A stretch of DNA of 64,000 bases, from the NCBI GenBank assembly GCA_947502925.1, contig CANNBS010000007.1, forward strand, positions 104,511 through 168,510, read 5' to 3'. Positions within the stretch are counted from its first letter, which is position 1, and each line of letters starts with the position of its first letter. This document shows positions 19,715-27,346 of the stretch, in pieces. The position numbers were made by a program, and so were the translations under genes. The notes below the pieces were generated by a model. That model was given only the letters and a program-made list of their open reading frames with translations. It searched no databases and was not told the origin of the DNA. Origin of the DNA: an uncultured Marinicella sp. GTDB taxonomy: Bacteria; Pseudomonadota; Gammaproteobacteria; Xanthomonadales; Marinicellaceae.

Positions 19715-20694
19715 GTCTCGATCATCGTTTGTCGGTGGCGCCAATGCTGGATTGGACTGATCGCCACTGTCGTTTTTTTCATCGGTTGATATCACCGGAC
19801 ATCATTTTATACACAGAAATGTTAACCACTGGTGCGCTTTTAAACAGCGAACGCACGGATTTGTTGACCTACCATGACAGCGAACATCCGGTGGTGATTC
19901 AGCTCGGTGGCAGCAATCCTGAGGATTTAGCCGTTTGTGCAAAAATGGCTGAAGACGCCGGTTATGATGAGGTGAATATTAACATCGGTTGTCCAAGTGA
20001 CCGGGTGCAAAGTGGTCGTTTCGGCGCCTGTTTAATGCGTGAGCCGGAACTGGTGGCTGAGTGTGTACAACAGATGCAACAGGCGGTCTCGATTCCTATA
20101 ACCCTGAAAACCCGTATCGGTGTTGATAACGATGCTGATTATGATTTTTTTAAGCGCTTCGTTTCTATTAACCGTGATGCCGGTTGTCAGACTTTTATTG
20201 TCCATGCCCGAAAAGCCTTACTGAAAGGTCTCAGCCCCAAACAAAACCGCACCATACCGCCTTTGCTGTATCATTTTCCCGAACAGCTCAAAGCCGATTT
20301 CCCCGATTTAACTGTGGTCATAAATGGCGGTATCGACACTGTTCAAAAAGCCCAAAATCATCTACAATACGCAGACGGCGTGATGATTGGGCGGGCCTTC
20401 TGGAACGCACCGTGGCTCATCAGAGACATGCATCATGCCCTGGGTTTCAAACCCTTACAAACAAATCGCGATGATGTACTCAATGCTTATCAAGACTATT
20501 GTGTCGAAATGCTGGCGCAAGGCTTGAACCTGCATTGGCTCATCAGACCCATTTTGGGGTTATTTCATGGATTTCCCGGCAGTAAAAAGTGGAAATCTTA
20601 TTTAGTTACTGAAGCACCTAAACGCAAGGATGATATCCGGGTGCTGAGCGAAGCCAGGTCATTAGTAAATTATGTTAGTGAAAACCATTGCTGA
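19711..20694 (+). CDS. dusA: tRNA-dihydrouridine synthase A
   Basis: An FMN-dependent enzyme that reduces uridine 20/20a of tRNA. The 327-residue sequence begins SVAPMLDWTDRHCRFFHRL and contains NINIGCPSDRVQSGRFGACL with the catalytic Cys, plus FIVHARKALLKGLSPKQNR, the DusA-specific insertion. VVINGGIDT and GVMIGRAFWNAPWL form the flavin phosphate site. It overlaps dapE by four bases, and the following ctlX frame starts 23 bases before its stop. Confidence 0.95.
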   Translation: MSLDHRLSVAPMLDWTDRHCRFFHRLISPDIILYTEMLTTGALLNSERTDLLTYHDSEHPVVIQLGGSNPEDLAVCAKMAEDAGYDEVNINIGCPSDRVQSGRFGACLMREPELVAECVQQMQQAVSIPITLKTRIGVDNDADYDFFKRFVSINRDAGCQTFIVHARKALLKGLSPKQNRTIPPLLYHFPEQLKADFPDLTVVINGGIDTVQKAQNHLQYADGVMIGRAFWNAPWLIRDMHHALGFKPLQTNRDDVLNAYQDYCVEMLAQGLNLHWLIRPILGLFHGFPGSKKWKSYLVTEAPKRKDDIRVLSEARSLVNYVSENHC

Positions 20695-21592
20695 CTTTAA
20701 AGAAGCACAAAAATACTCAAATTATCCGATTAAACAAGCCGTCGCCATGAAAGCCGCTTTCATGGTGTCGCCGGTGGGTTTTTCTCTGAATGAACAAACC
20801 GCTCAGGACAACGAATACATGCAGATGGACGAATCGGTGGACGAAAAACTGGCGATTTACCAACAAATGCATCTGGCCAGGGTGCTGACTGACTTTGGTG
20901 TGCCGGTGTTGTCATTCCCGGGTTCCGTGCACACCCCGGATGCGGTGTTCCCGAATAATTCATTCGCCACCAACCACAACCGTCGATACATTGTCGGTTC
21001 CATGCGCTATCCGAATCGCCAGCTGGAAACCGAACGCAAAGACATCCGCAAGTTTTTTAACAGCGTCCTGGATTACGATGAATATATTATTGAACATCCC
21101 AAAGCCATCGCTGAACTCACCGGTGTTTTAGTGCCCGATCGCGGTCGTAATATCGGCTTTGTCGGTATGACTGAACGGGTTAATGAAGAAGGCGCCATGG
21201 CACTGGCTGAAGGTTTTCAACTGGATTTAACCTTTCAATTTGATTTGGCCGAAGGCGAATACCACACCAACGTGGTGATGGCCAACCTGGCCGGTGAAGC
21301 CGTGGTCATGCACAAAGATTCCTTCGCCGATCCCGAGGTGGTACAAGCCATTGACGATTTCTACGAAGGTAAGATTTTATACCTGTCCGATGAGGAAAAA
21401 ATGGCGTTCTGTGGTAATTGTATTTCCATCACCGAGCGTGATGTATTGTTTAGTCAGACGGCGTTTGATACTTTGTCCACGGCTTCGAAGAAGACGCTGG
21501 ATAAGTGGGGTTTTAATATTCATGGGGTGGAGGTTTCGGAACTGGAGAAGGCTGGGGGGTCGCTCCGATGCATGATCGGCGAAATCTTCTGA
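20672..21592 (+). CDS. ctlX: arginine deiminase-related protein (CtlX-type amidinohydrolase)
   Basis: A guanidine-modifying-enzyme superfamily member of 306 residues. Motifs: VFPNNSFATNHNRRYIVGSM (substrate site), EYHTNVVMANLAGEAVV with the catalytic His, and a terminal catalytic Cys in GGSLRCMIGEIF. CtlX proteins are described as citrulline hydrolases or uncharacterised arginine deiminase relatives. The first ATG (20672) overlaps dusA by 23 bases; an internal ATG at 20747 (MKAAFMVSPVGF) begins exactly where homologues usually do, so the start is uncertain. The stop codon lies within the first arm of the downstream hairpin repeat. Confidence 0.8.
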   Translation: MLVKTIADFKEAQKYSNYPIKQAVAMKAAFMVSPVGFSLNEQTAQDNEYMQMDESVDEKLAIYQQMHLARVLTDFGVPVLSFPGSVHTPDAVFPNNSFATNHNRRYIVGSMRYPNRQLETERKDIRKFFNSVLDYDEYIIEHPKAIAELTGVLVPDRGRNIGFVGMTERVNEEGAMALAEGFQLDLTFQFDLAEGEYHTNVVMANLAGEAVVMHKDSFADPEVVQAIDDFYEGKILYLSDEEKMAFCGNCISITERDVLFSQTAFDTLSTASKKTLDKWGFNIHGVEVSELEKAGGSLRCMIGEIF

Positions 21593-21715
21593 GGAAAAAT
21601 TGGGACGCGAATCTCTGCGTTGCCGCTTGGTTTTGAGACGCTTACGTACAGGTCTGTACGCGCGCGCCTTCAAAACCAAGCGGCGCCTTGATCTTCACGT
21701 CCCAATTTTCCCTCA
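21589..21715 (+). repeat. long hairpin repeat, unit 1
   Basis: A near-perfect inverted repeat of about 127 bases. Outer arms CTGAGGAAAAATTGGGACG and CGTCCCAATTTTCCCTCAG differ at one position, inner arms are CCGCTTGGTTTTGA and TCAAAACCAAGCGG, and the tip is CGTACAG/CTGTACG. It begins inside the ctlX stop region. Sequence blocks CTCTGCGTTG, GCCTTGATCTTC and TTTTCCCTCAGCTCCAGG recur wholly or partly in the two following units. It may end the ctlX transcript, but there is no plain U tract. Confidence 0.75.
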
Positions 21716-21730
21716 GCTCCAGGTTTTAAT

Positions 21731-21850
21731 TCCTGTGTCGCTTGGTGAATTTTGAGACGATCACGCACAAGTATGTGCGCTCATGCTGTCAAAAGTGAGT
21801 TCCGCCTTGATCTTCAAGCCCCACTTTTCCCTCAGCTCCAGGGTTTTAGT
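21731..21850 (+). repeat. long hairpin repeat, unit 2
   Basis: A second copy of the hairpin family. It keeps the blocks CGCTTGGTGAATTTTGAGACG, a central ACGCACAAGTATGTGCGC tip, CCGCCTTGATCTTCAA and TTTTCCCTCAGCTCCAGG. The variable arm differs from that of unit 1: ATTTTGAGAC on the left is answered by GTCAAAAGTGAGTT on the right, and CCCACTTTTCCC repeats the arm in direct orientation. The left outer arm present in unit 1 is absent. Confidence 0.65.
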
Positions 21851-21973
21851 GAGTGCTTAGCCCACCTAATTACTGCTTAATTAGCAACATCCAGACGTCG
21901 ACTAAAAGTGTAGGATTGCACTTTTGAATGCACGGACTGCGACCTGTAGGGTTGAGTGCAGGAAGCACGAAAT

Positions 21974-22095
21974 AATCTCTGCGTTGTCGCCAATTTTTGC
22001 AACAATCGCGTACTGGTTCGTACGCTTATGCTATCAAAAATTGGCTCCGCCTTGATCTCCAAAGCCAAATTTTCCCTCAGCTCCAGGTTTTAGTC
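21974..22095 (+). repeat. long hairpin repeat, unit 3
   Basis: A third copy: CTCTGCGTTGTCGCCAATTT on the left, tip CGCGTACTGGTTCGTACGC, then CAAAAATTGGCTCCGCCTTG and AGCCAAATTTTCCCTCAG, followed by CTCCAGGTTTTAGT as in units 1 and 2. The variable arm CCAATTTTTG pairs with CAAAAATTGG and is echoed by CCAAATTTT. The gap 22096-22303 up to the next gene shows no coding signal. Confidence 0.65.
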
Positions 22096-22303
22096 CGTCA
22101 TTATCGGGCTTGGCAACTAACGCTCCTGCTCTCTTTGCAGACATACGTCCTGTATGCCACCCGATAATCTCATCTTGTTTATCGCAGCCCTGAAACATTG
22201 CTTCTTTGTGACTATGAAAGTTTAAGAATATGCTTGATAAATCCACGGCCAGTCAACATAACTACTTTTCAACAATAATATTCAAAAGAGGATGGGTTCA
22301 ATT

Positions 22304-23263
22304 ATGAAGTACTTTGTCAGTGTTATAATTTTCATATTTTTAATGATCTGTGCGGTTTCAAAAGCCACAGATAATGATATTTTATTGAGTCAGGAGCAAG
22401 TGAGACAATCAATTGTCGATACTTTGCAAACCCTGAACGAGGTCTATGTTTTTCCTGAGAAGGCGAAACTGATTGAATCTGAGGTGTTGTCCAGAATGAA
22501 TAACGGCGCTTATGATCACATTCAATCGACCAAAGAGTTTCAGCGGTTTATGACAGATGAACTGATTGAGGTGAGCACCGATGGACATTTAGGCATTATG
22601 CGGGTCAAGGATGACAAGTCAGAACCAACTCATGTCATCGTAGAAACTGAAGATATCTATAAAAATAATTATGCTTTTCAGAAAGTTGAAATTCTGAAAG
22701 GTAATGTGGGTTACCTGAAGTTTAATAAATTCTATATCGATGATGAGGCGGTTGAAACTGTTGACTATGCTTTTGGTTTTTTAAAAGACACCGATGCCAT
22801 GATTATTGATTTAAGGGATTGCATTGGCGGTTCGCCTGAATTGGTTCGTTATATGTCGAGCCATTTTTTTAATGAAAAAACTTTATTATGGCGTTTTCAT
22901 ACCCGTGGTGATGAAGAGATTTTCGATCATGAATCCATGGAAAATGTGGGGCTTTCTAATTTTAAAAACGATTACCCTGTCTTTATTCTTGTTGGTCCTG
23001 AGACGGCGAGCGGTGCTGAACTGTTTTCTTATACATTAAAACATTATGGTAAAGCGACTATTATTGGCGAAAAAACTAATGGTATCGCGTATGCGGTTGG
23101 GGCGGTGAAAATTAATCAATATTTTATCGGGCGATTTTCCATGAATCAGCCCATTAATCCAGTTACTAATACAAACTGGGAAATCGTCGGTGTGCAACCG
23201 GACATTAAAGCAAGTTTATCTGATAGCCTTCATGTGGCACACAGTAAAGCACTGGAAAAATAA
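22304..23263 (+). CDS. S41-family peptidase, secreted
   Basis: A tail-specific-protease-like serine peptidase. From ATG 22304 (a GAGG ribosome site lies at 22288-22291; the earlier ATG at 22292 directly abuts it and is less likely) the product is 319 residues with a signal peptide (MKYFVSVIIFIFLMICAVSKA). The C-terminal S41 core has AMIIDLRDCIGGSPELVRYM and GPETASGAELFSYTL, the latter carrying the probable catalytic Ser, then IIGEKTNG. No PDZ domain is visible, as in IRBP-like members. Substrate unknown. It stands apart from neighbours on both sides. Confidence 0.78.
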   Translation: MKYFVSVIIFIFLMICAVSKATDNDILLSQEQVRQSIVDTLQTLNEVYVFPEKAKLIESEVLSRMNNGAYDHIQSTKEFQRFMTDELIEVSTDGHLGIMRVKDDKSEPTHVIVETEDIYKNNYAFQKVEILKGNVGYLKFNKFYIDDEAVETVDYAFGFLKDTDAMIIDLRDCIGGSPELVRYMSSHFFNEKTLLWRFHTRGDEEIFDHESMENVGLSNFKNDYPVFILVGPETASGAELFSYTLKHYGKATIIGEKTNGIAYAVGAVKINQYFIGRFSMNQPINPVTNTNWEIVGVQPDIKASLSDSLHVAHSKALEK

Positions 23264-23541
23264 ATGGATTGTGATTCTGCCTCACAGTTTGAGATAGAAG
23301 ATAATGTATATTTTCCTAATGCGTGGAATTGTTCACAGATAAATTCATTTCTGCAATGTTATAGTAGCCCCTAATTTAGAACATATCATATGGTTCGGGA
23401 AGTCTGGATGAAATTTTCACAGCATTTAGCGTCAAAAATTAGCTGTTTAACCTAAGTTCACATCTAAGCAGATTATGTATTTGTATTAGATTTCTAAATC
23501 AGATTTTCCGATTCTAATCAACAAAATCAATGAGAGTAACT

Positions 23542-24633
23542 ATGAATTTAACAACATTTCTTGTGTCTTCTATGATGCTGATGTTTTCGGGCAGTGTTAT
23601 CGCTTTGGCCGAAGAAAATGAACAGACAGCCAATGGGTATTCCTATAAGCTGCATACCGCCAGTCCGGATGTTGAGGATCTGGGTCAGTTTCCGCCGGCG
23701 TATGATAGCCCGACCACTGAGCATGTTTTGCAAGGGCCTGAGCACACTTTAATCTGGCGTGATCGGATTTCTGAGCGCACGGTGGATAAGGCGTCTTTTG
23801 CGCTTGGTGAGCGGCATATGGGTTTGTTTATTCCGCGCTGGGAGAAGGGTAAGCCGGTGTCAGAGTCCACTGGCTGGACGGAGTTTGGTTACCCGCTGGT
23901 CTATCTTGATTTTAATGTGCAGGTTGAGCGCGGTGAAGGAGCGCGTGCTTTGGCTGGTGGTCAGGCTGAGCATTATGTGCTGACTGCAGATTTTAACAGT
24001 AAGCGTGAAACGGATCCGGGCAGTTCGCGCTATCAGATTCACAGCGATTTGTGGATATTGAAGGATAAACCGTTTTCATTTGCACCATTTCATACGCCCG
24101 GATTGTATGGTGATCCCCGTTTTGCTGCGGCGATTGAGGCCGAGCTTAGTAAATTAGGGATGGTGGTTCGCAGTGATGCCCGTTATTCACGCGTCACCAT
24201 TGACAGGGATGGCAATGAGACTAACAGCAGAAGCAAAGGCACCTGGACAACCTGGATTACAGACTTGAAACCCGCAGAGGTACCGGTGATTGATATGCCT
24301 GTCGGTGATGAAGCCACTTTACAGCTTTTACAAGATGAATTCAGAAAAAAACCCGATGAATCATGCCAGACTGTCATTAATGGCACGACACCTGATTTTA
24401 TTGCAGAAAATCTGAACAGCGCGCAACAATCTGCGGTGCTCGAAGATTTGGGCAGGTCATGCAAACGTCAGGCCATGAAAGGTTACTTTCGAACCATGAA
24501 AAAGAACCCGGCGTCTGTTTGTGGTGATATTTTGGCCGGTAAATTACCTGATATTGCCAAGAAGACTTTTAATCAAAAAGAACAAAAAGAGTTTATGCAA
24601 TTGGCATCATCATTTTGTAAAAAGCAAAATTAA
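23542..24633 (+). CDS. secreted protein of unknown function
   Basis: The chosen ATG (23542) follows a GAGAG ribosome site by five bases; an upstream ATG at 23530 lacks one. The 363-residue product has a signal peptide ending near VIALA. The body reads as a beta-rich domain (YPLVYLDFNVQVERGEG, YVLTADFNSKRETDPGSS), and the last ~110 residues form a helical part with four Cys. I recognise no catalytic motif or named family. The 278 bases upstream (23264-23541) contain no gene or clear repeat. Confidence 0.5.
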   Translation: MNLTTFLVSSMMLMFSGSVIALAEENEQTANGYSYKLHTASPDVEDLGQFPPAYDSPTTEHVLQGPEHTLIWRDRISERTVDKASFALGERHMGLFIPRWEKGKPVSESTGWTEFGYPLVYLDFNVQVERGEGARALAGGQAEHYVLTADFNSKRETDPGSSRYQIHSDLWILKDKPFSFAPFHTPGLYGDPRFAAAIEAELSKLGMVVRSDARYSRVTIDRDGNETNSRSKGTWTTWITDLKPAEVPVIDMPVGDEATLQLLQDEFRKKPDESCQTVINGTTPDFIAENLNSAQQSAVLEDLGRSCKRQAMKGYFRTMKKNPASVCGDILAGKLPDIAKKTFNQKEQKEFMQLASSFCKKQN

Positions 24634-24777
24634 TTGCGTTATTTAAATAAATATCGTTATAAATCAGTTCTTTAGACATTAAAAACGCTTAGGTTTTATA
24701 AAATTGTGACGGGCGTCAAATTTTAGATTTTCCCCGGTGATAAATTGAAATTCCTTTTTAATTTTAGGAATAATAAA

Positions 24778-25053
24778 ATGAAAAAATTGTTAACCGTTAG
24801 TTTGTTTATGTTATCTGCCTCTGCTTTTGCCATGGATGCAGAGCAATTAAAAGAAAGTGATTTGCGAGCTTGTCAGGCTAAAGCACAGCCCGTACCTGAA
24901 GGATCGCTGGATCAGGCCAAGAAATCTTGTGAGTGTAAAATTAAAAACACGGATTATGAGGCGGTTGCCGAAGCGCGTAAGGCAGGTGATTTGAAAAAAA
25001 TCAGAGCGCTAAAATCAGAAGCGGCTGAAAAATGTGATACAGGTGTTATGTAA
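24778..25053 (+). CDS. small secreted protein with four cysteines
   Basis: The frame opens at a TTG (24745), but ATG 24778 follows TTAGGA at a good distance and gives a 91-residue protein with signal peptide MKKLLTVSLFMLSASAFA. The mature part (~73 residues) is helical, with C..C-C...C spacing (RACQAK, SCECK, KCDTGV) suggestive of two disulfides. An interrupted inverted repeat, AAATTGTGACG/CGTCAAATTT, lies at 24701-24723 upstream and could be a regulator site. A terminator follows the gene. Function unknown. Confidence 0.55.
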   Translation: MKKLLTVSLFMLSASAFAMDAEQLKESDLRACQAKAQPVPEGSLDQAKKSCECKIKNTDYEAVAEARKAGDLKKIRALKSEAAEKCDTGVM

Positions 25054-25100
25054 TAAAACAGCCAACTAAGTAAGCTGCCTTAAAGTAGCTAAACAATAAT

Positions 25101-25137
25101 CGCCTCTGATGATTCGTTATCGGGGGCGTTTTTATTT
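25101..25137 (+). terminator. rho-independent terminator
   Basis: CGCCTCTGAT pairs with ATCGGGGGCG (two G-T pairs) around an eight-base loop, followed by TTTTTATTT. It lies 48 bases after the stop of the small cysteine protein and before the MscS gene on the same strand. Confidence 0.75.
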
Positions 25138-25208
25138 GTATCGGTTCAGATTGAGGCGAAGGCCTGTAAAATAGATTTTTAGTCTCTGAGTTTTTGTTTT
25201 ATACTTTA

Positions 25209-26087
25209 ATGATGATGGATTTTTTCAATAAAACGGCACTGAGTCTGAGCGAAACGCAGGTGATTACCTGGGGGCAGATTGTCTATGCGCTGGTGTTTTT
25301 GGTGCTGGCCTGGTTTTTGAGTCGTTTGTTGGCATTTTTGGTGGTTAAAAAGTTACTCAGTTCAGCGCGCATCAGTCAGGACAGCCGGGCCATTATTCAG
25401 CGAATTATGTTTTATGCCCTGGTTGTGCTGGTGATACTGACTGTGTTGACTTATTTGGGTATTCCGTTGGCGACTTTTGCCTTTATTTCAGGTGCGGTGG
25501 CAATTGGTTTTGGTTTTGGGGCGAAGACCATTATTGAGAATTTTTTGAGCGGCTGGATTTTAATGTCTGAGCGACCGATCCGGATTGGCGATGTGGTGGA
25601 AATGGACAGTTTTATTGGACGCATTGTGAGTATAGGAAACCGATCCACGTTGGTTAAACGTATTGACGGTGCCGATATTGTGGTGCCTAACAGTCAGGTG
25701 CTGGAATCTCGTCTGGTGAACTGGACTTTACATGATCCTTTTGTACGAACTTCAGTGCGGGTCGGGGTGGCGTATGGTTCTGATATACAGAAAGTCCGAT
25801 CGGTATTACTGGAGGTCATGTCAGAACTTGAGCTGGTACAAAAAGAGCCGGAACCGGTGGTTGTGTTTGAGGATTTTGCCGACAGTGCTTTGGTGTTTGA
25901 TGTTTTTTTCTGGGTGTCGATGAATGCCGGGCGTGAGATGCGCTTAATCCGCAGTGATGTGCGCTTTTTAATTGAACAAAAATTTAGAGAAGCGAAGATT
26001 GTGGTGGCTTTCCCGCAGCGGGATGTGCATGTGAATTTTACCGATCCACAGCAGCTGGCCGGTTTATCAGGGAGGTCTCATGACTGA
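25209..26087 (+). CDS. small-conductance mechanosensitive channel (MscS family)
   Basis: A 292-residue channel of the MscS superfamily. The frame opens at TTG 25194, but three ATG codons at 25209-25217 are better starts. Helices lie at about 18-40, 60-82 and 90-110; the last is the glycine/alanine-rich pore helix (AFISGAVAIGFGFGAKTIIENF). The beta domain shows PIRIGDVVEMDSFIGRIVSIG and VPNSQVLESRLVNWT. It opens under membrane tension on osmotic down-shock. The end overlaps the zntB-like start by eight bases, so the two are probably coupled. Confidence 0.9.
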   Translation: MMMDFFNKTALSLSETQVITWGQIVYALVFLVLAWFLSRLLAFLVVKKLLSSARISQDSRAIIQRIMFYALVVLVILTVLTYLGIPLATFAFISGAVAIGFGFGAKTIIENFLSGWILMSERPIRIGDVVEMDSFIGRIVSIGNRSTLVKRIDGADIVVPNSQVLESRLVNWTLHDPFVRTSVRVGVAYGSDIQKVRSVLLEVMSELELVQKEPEPVVVFEDFADSALVFDVFFWVSMNAGREMRLIRSDVRFLIEQKFREAKIVVAFPQRDVHVNFTDPQQLAGLSGRSHD

Positions 26088-27036
26088 GTCAAAAATCACT
26101 TACTATGCGCTGGATGGTGTCGGTGGCGGTGTGGAATTAAAACCGCAGGAAAATTCTGATGCGCCCTGGCAGTGGTTTCACGTTAAATACACTGACAAGA
26201 AAGCAGTGCAATGGATAAAACAGCGGCCTGAATTATCAGAGCAGGCCAAAGTAACTTTATTAAATCATGAAACCAGGCCGCGGGCGGTGATTAACGATCA
26301 GGACGTGCTGATTTGTTTGCGTGGGATTAATCACAATAAAGATGAGCAGCCTGAAGACATGGTGTCGATCCGCTTGTGGCTCGGCGAAGGTCTGATTGTT
26401 AGCAGCAGTGATGCCGGCAGCCAGTCGGTTAATTTTATTCGTGAACAATTAAAACAACAAACCGGACCGAAAAATGGTGAAGAACTTTTGCTGATGCTGT
26501 TGGATCGGCTTGCGTATTCCACCGATGATTTTGTCGATACAATGGATGACAAGATTGATCAGGCTGAGGACCGGGTGGATGACAGTTCCCTGACTGAGTT
26601 TAATCCGGAGATGAATGATTTACGCCGTCAGATTGCGCATATTCGGCGCTATTTAATGCCACAAAGAGAAGCCATCGATCAGTTGTATCGCATTAAGACG
26701 CCACGTTTAAGCGAGGGCTTTTATGAACGTATCTACCTGCATGTGGATAAATTTATTCAGTTAGTAGAGAATTTGGATTTGATGCGCGAGCGGGCCTTAA
26801 TGTTACAGGAACATTTTATGGCGAATATCAGTTATGAGCAAAACAGCCGCTTGTACTTACTGGCCATTGTTTCGGCGATTTTTTTACCGCTGACTTTTTT
26901 ATCTGGTCTGTTCGGTATGAATGTGGCGGGCATGCCGGGCTTGCAAAATCCATGGGCTTTTGCCTATATTGTCTTATTTAGCATGATGCTAACAGTTGGC
27001 TTACTGGTTTGGTTTAAAAAAAGCAGGTGGTTCTAA
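26080..27036 (+). CDS. zntB: zinc transporter ZntB-like (CorA family)
   Basis: The 318-residue protein has a large cytoplasmic N-terminal domain and two C-terminal helices. The pore signature LFGMNVAGMPG (GMN motif) sits after the first helix. The N-terminal domain reads like ZntB rather than CorA (ALDGVGGGVEL, KQRPELSEQAKVTLL, RPRAVINDQDVLICLRGIN). A GGGAGG ribosome site precedes the ATG, inside the end of mscS. Its stop overlaps the start of the VDSFPD repeat gene (TAATG). Likely a metal-ion channel of the inner membrane; direction of transport is not visible. Confidence 0.85.
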   Translation: MTESKITYYALDGVGGGVELKPQENSDAPWQWFHVKYTDKKAVQWIKQRPELSEQAKVTLLNHETRPRAVINDQDVLICLRGINHNKDEQPEDMVSIRLWLGEGLIVSSSDAGSQSVNFIREQLKQQTGPKNGEELLLMLLDRLAYSTDDFVDTMDDKIDQAEDRVDDSSLTEFNPEMNDLRRQIAHIRRYLMPQREAIDQLYRIKTPRLSEGFYERIYLHVDKFIQLVENLDLMRERALMLQEHFMANISYEQNSRLYLLAIVSAIFLPLTFLSGLFGMNVAGMPGLQNPWAFAYIVLFSMMLTVGLLVWFKKSRWF

Positions 27037-27338
27037 TGGTTAGAAAATGGTTTATTTTTGTGATATTTTTGCTGATAAGTGGGGGCGTTATGGCAGACTG
27101 TGAAATTAAAGGCATTCAATTAATGGGCAAGGTGCAGTTTGTCGATTCATTTCCGGATTTTAAAATTCAATATGTGGATTCTTTCCCTGATATTAAGGTA
27201 AAAATGGTGGATTCATTTCCCGATAAATGTGGGCTGTGGCAAAAAGTGGATTCATTTCCTGATTTTAAAGTGCAAGTGGTGGAATCTTTTCCTGATCTGA
27301 AAGTTCAGCTGGTGGATTCCTTTCCGGGCATGGATTAA
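27036..27338 (+). CDS. small secreted VDSFPD-repeat protein
   Basis: ATG 27036 follows AGGTGG by five bases; the GTG at 27027 is less likely. The 100-residue product has a signal peptide (~1-20, ending GGVMA) and then almost nothing but six copies of V(D/E)SFP(D/G), spaced 11, 11, 13, 11 and 11 residues apart, each followed by (F/I/L)K(I/V)(Q/K). The periodicity suggests a ladder of short beta strands. Two Cys (near 22 and 64) could form a disulfide. I recall similar repeat proteins annotated as hypothetical in other marine bacteria. Coupled to zntB by TAATG. Confidence 0.7.
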   Translation: MVRKWFIFVIFLLISGGVMADCEIKGIQLMGKVQFVDSFPDFKIQYVDSFPDIKVKMVDSFPDKCGLWQKVDSFPDFKVQVVESFPDLKVQLVDSFPGMD

Positions 27339-27346
27339 CTCGTTCC

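Noticed and set aside
21877..22246. Two minus-strand frames of 63 and 70 codons
   Set aside because: They run across hairpin repeat unit 3 and its flank; their sequence reflects the repeat and shows no protein features.
24183..24464. 93-residue minus-strand frame
   Set aside because: Antisense to the secreted protein gene at 23542-24633; no motif or start signal.
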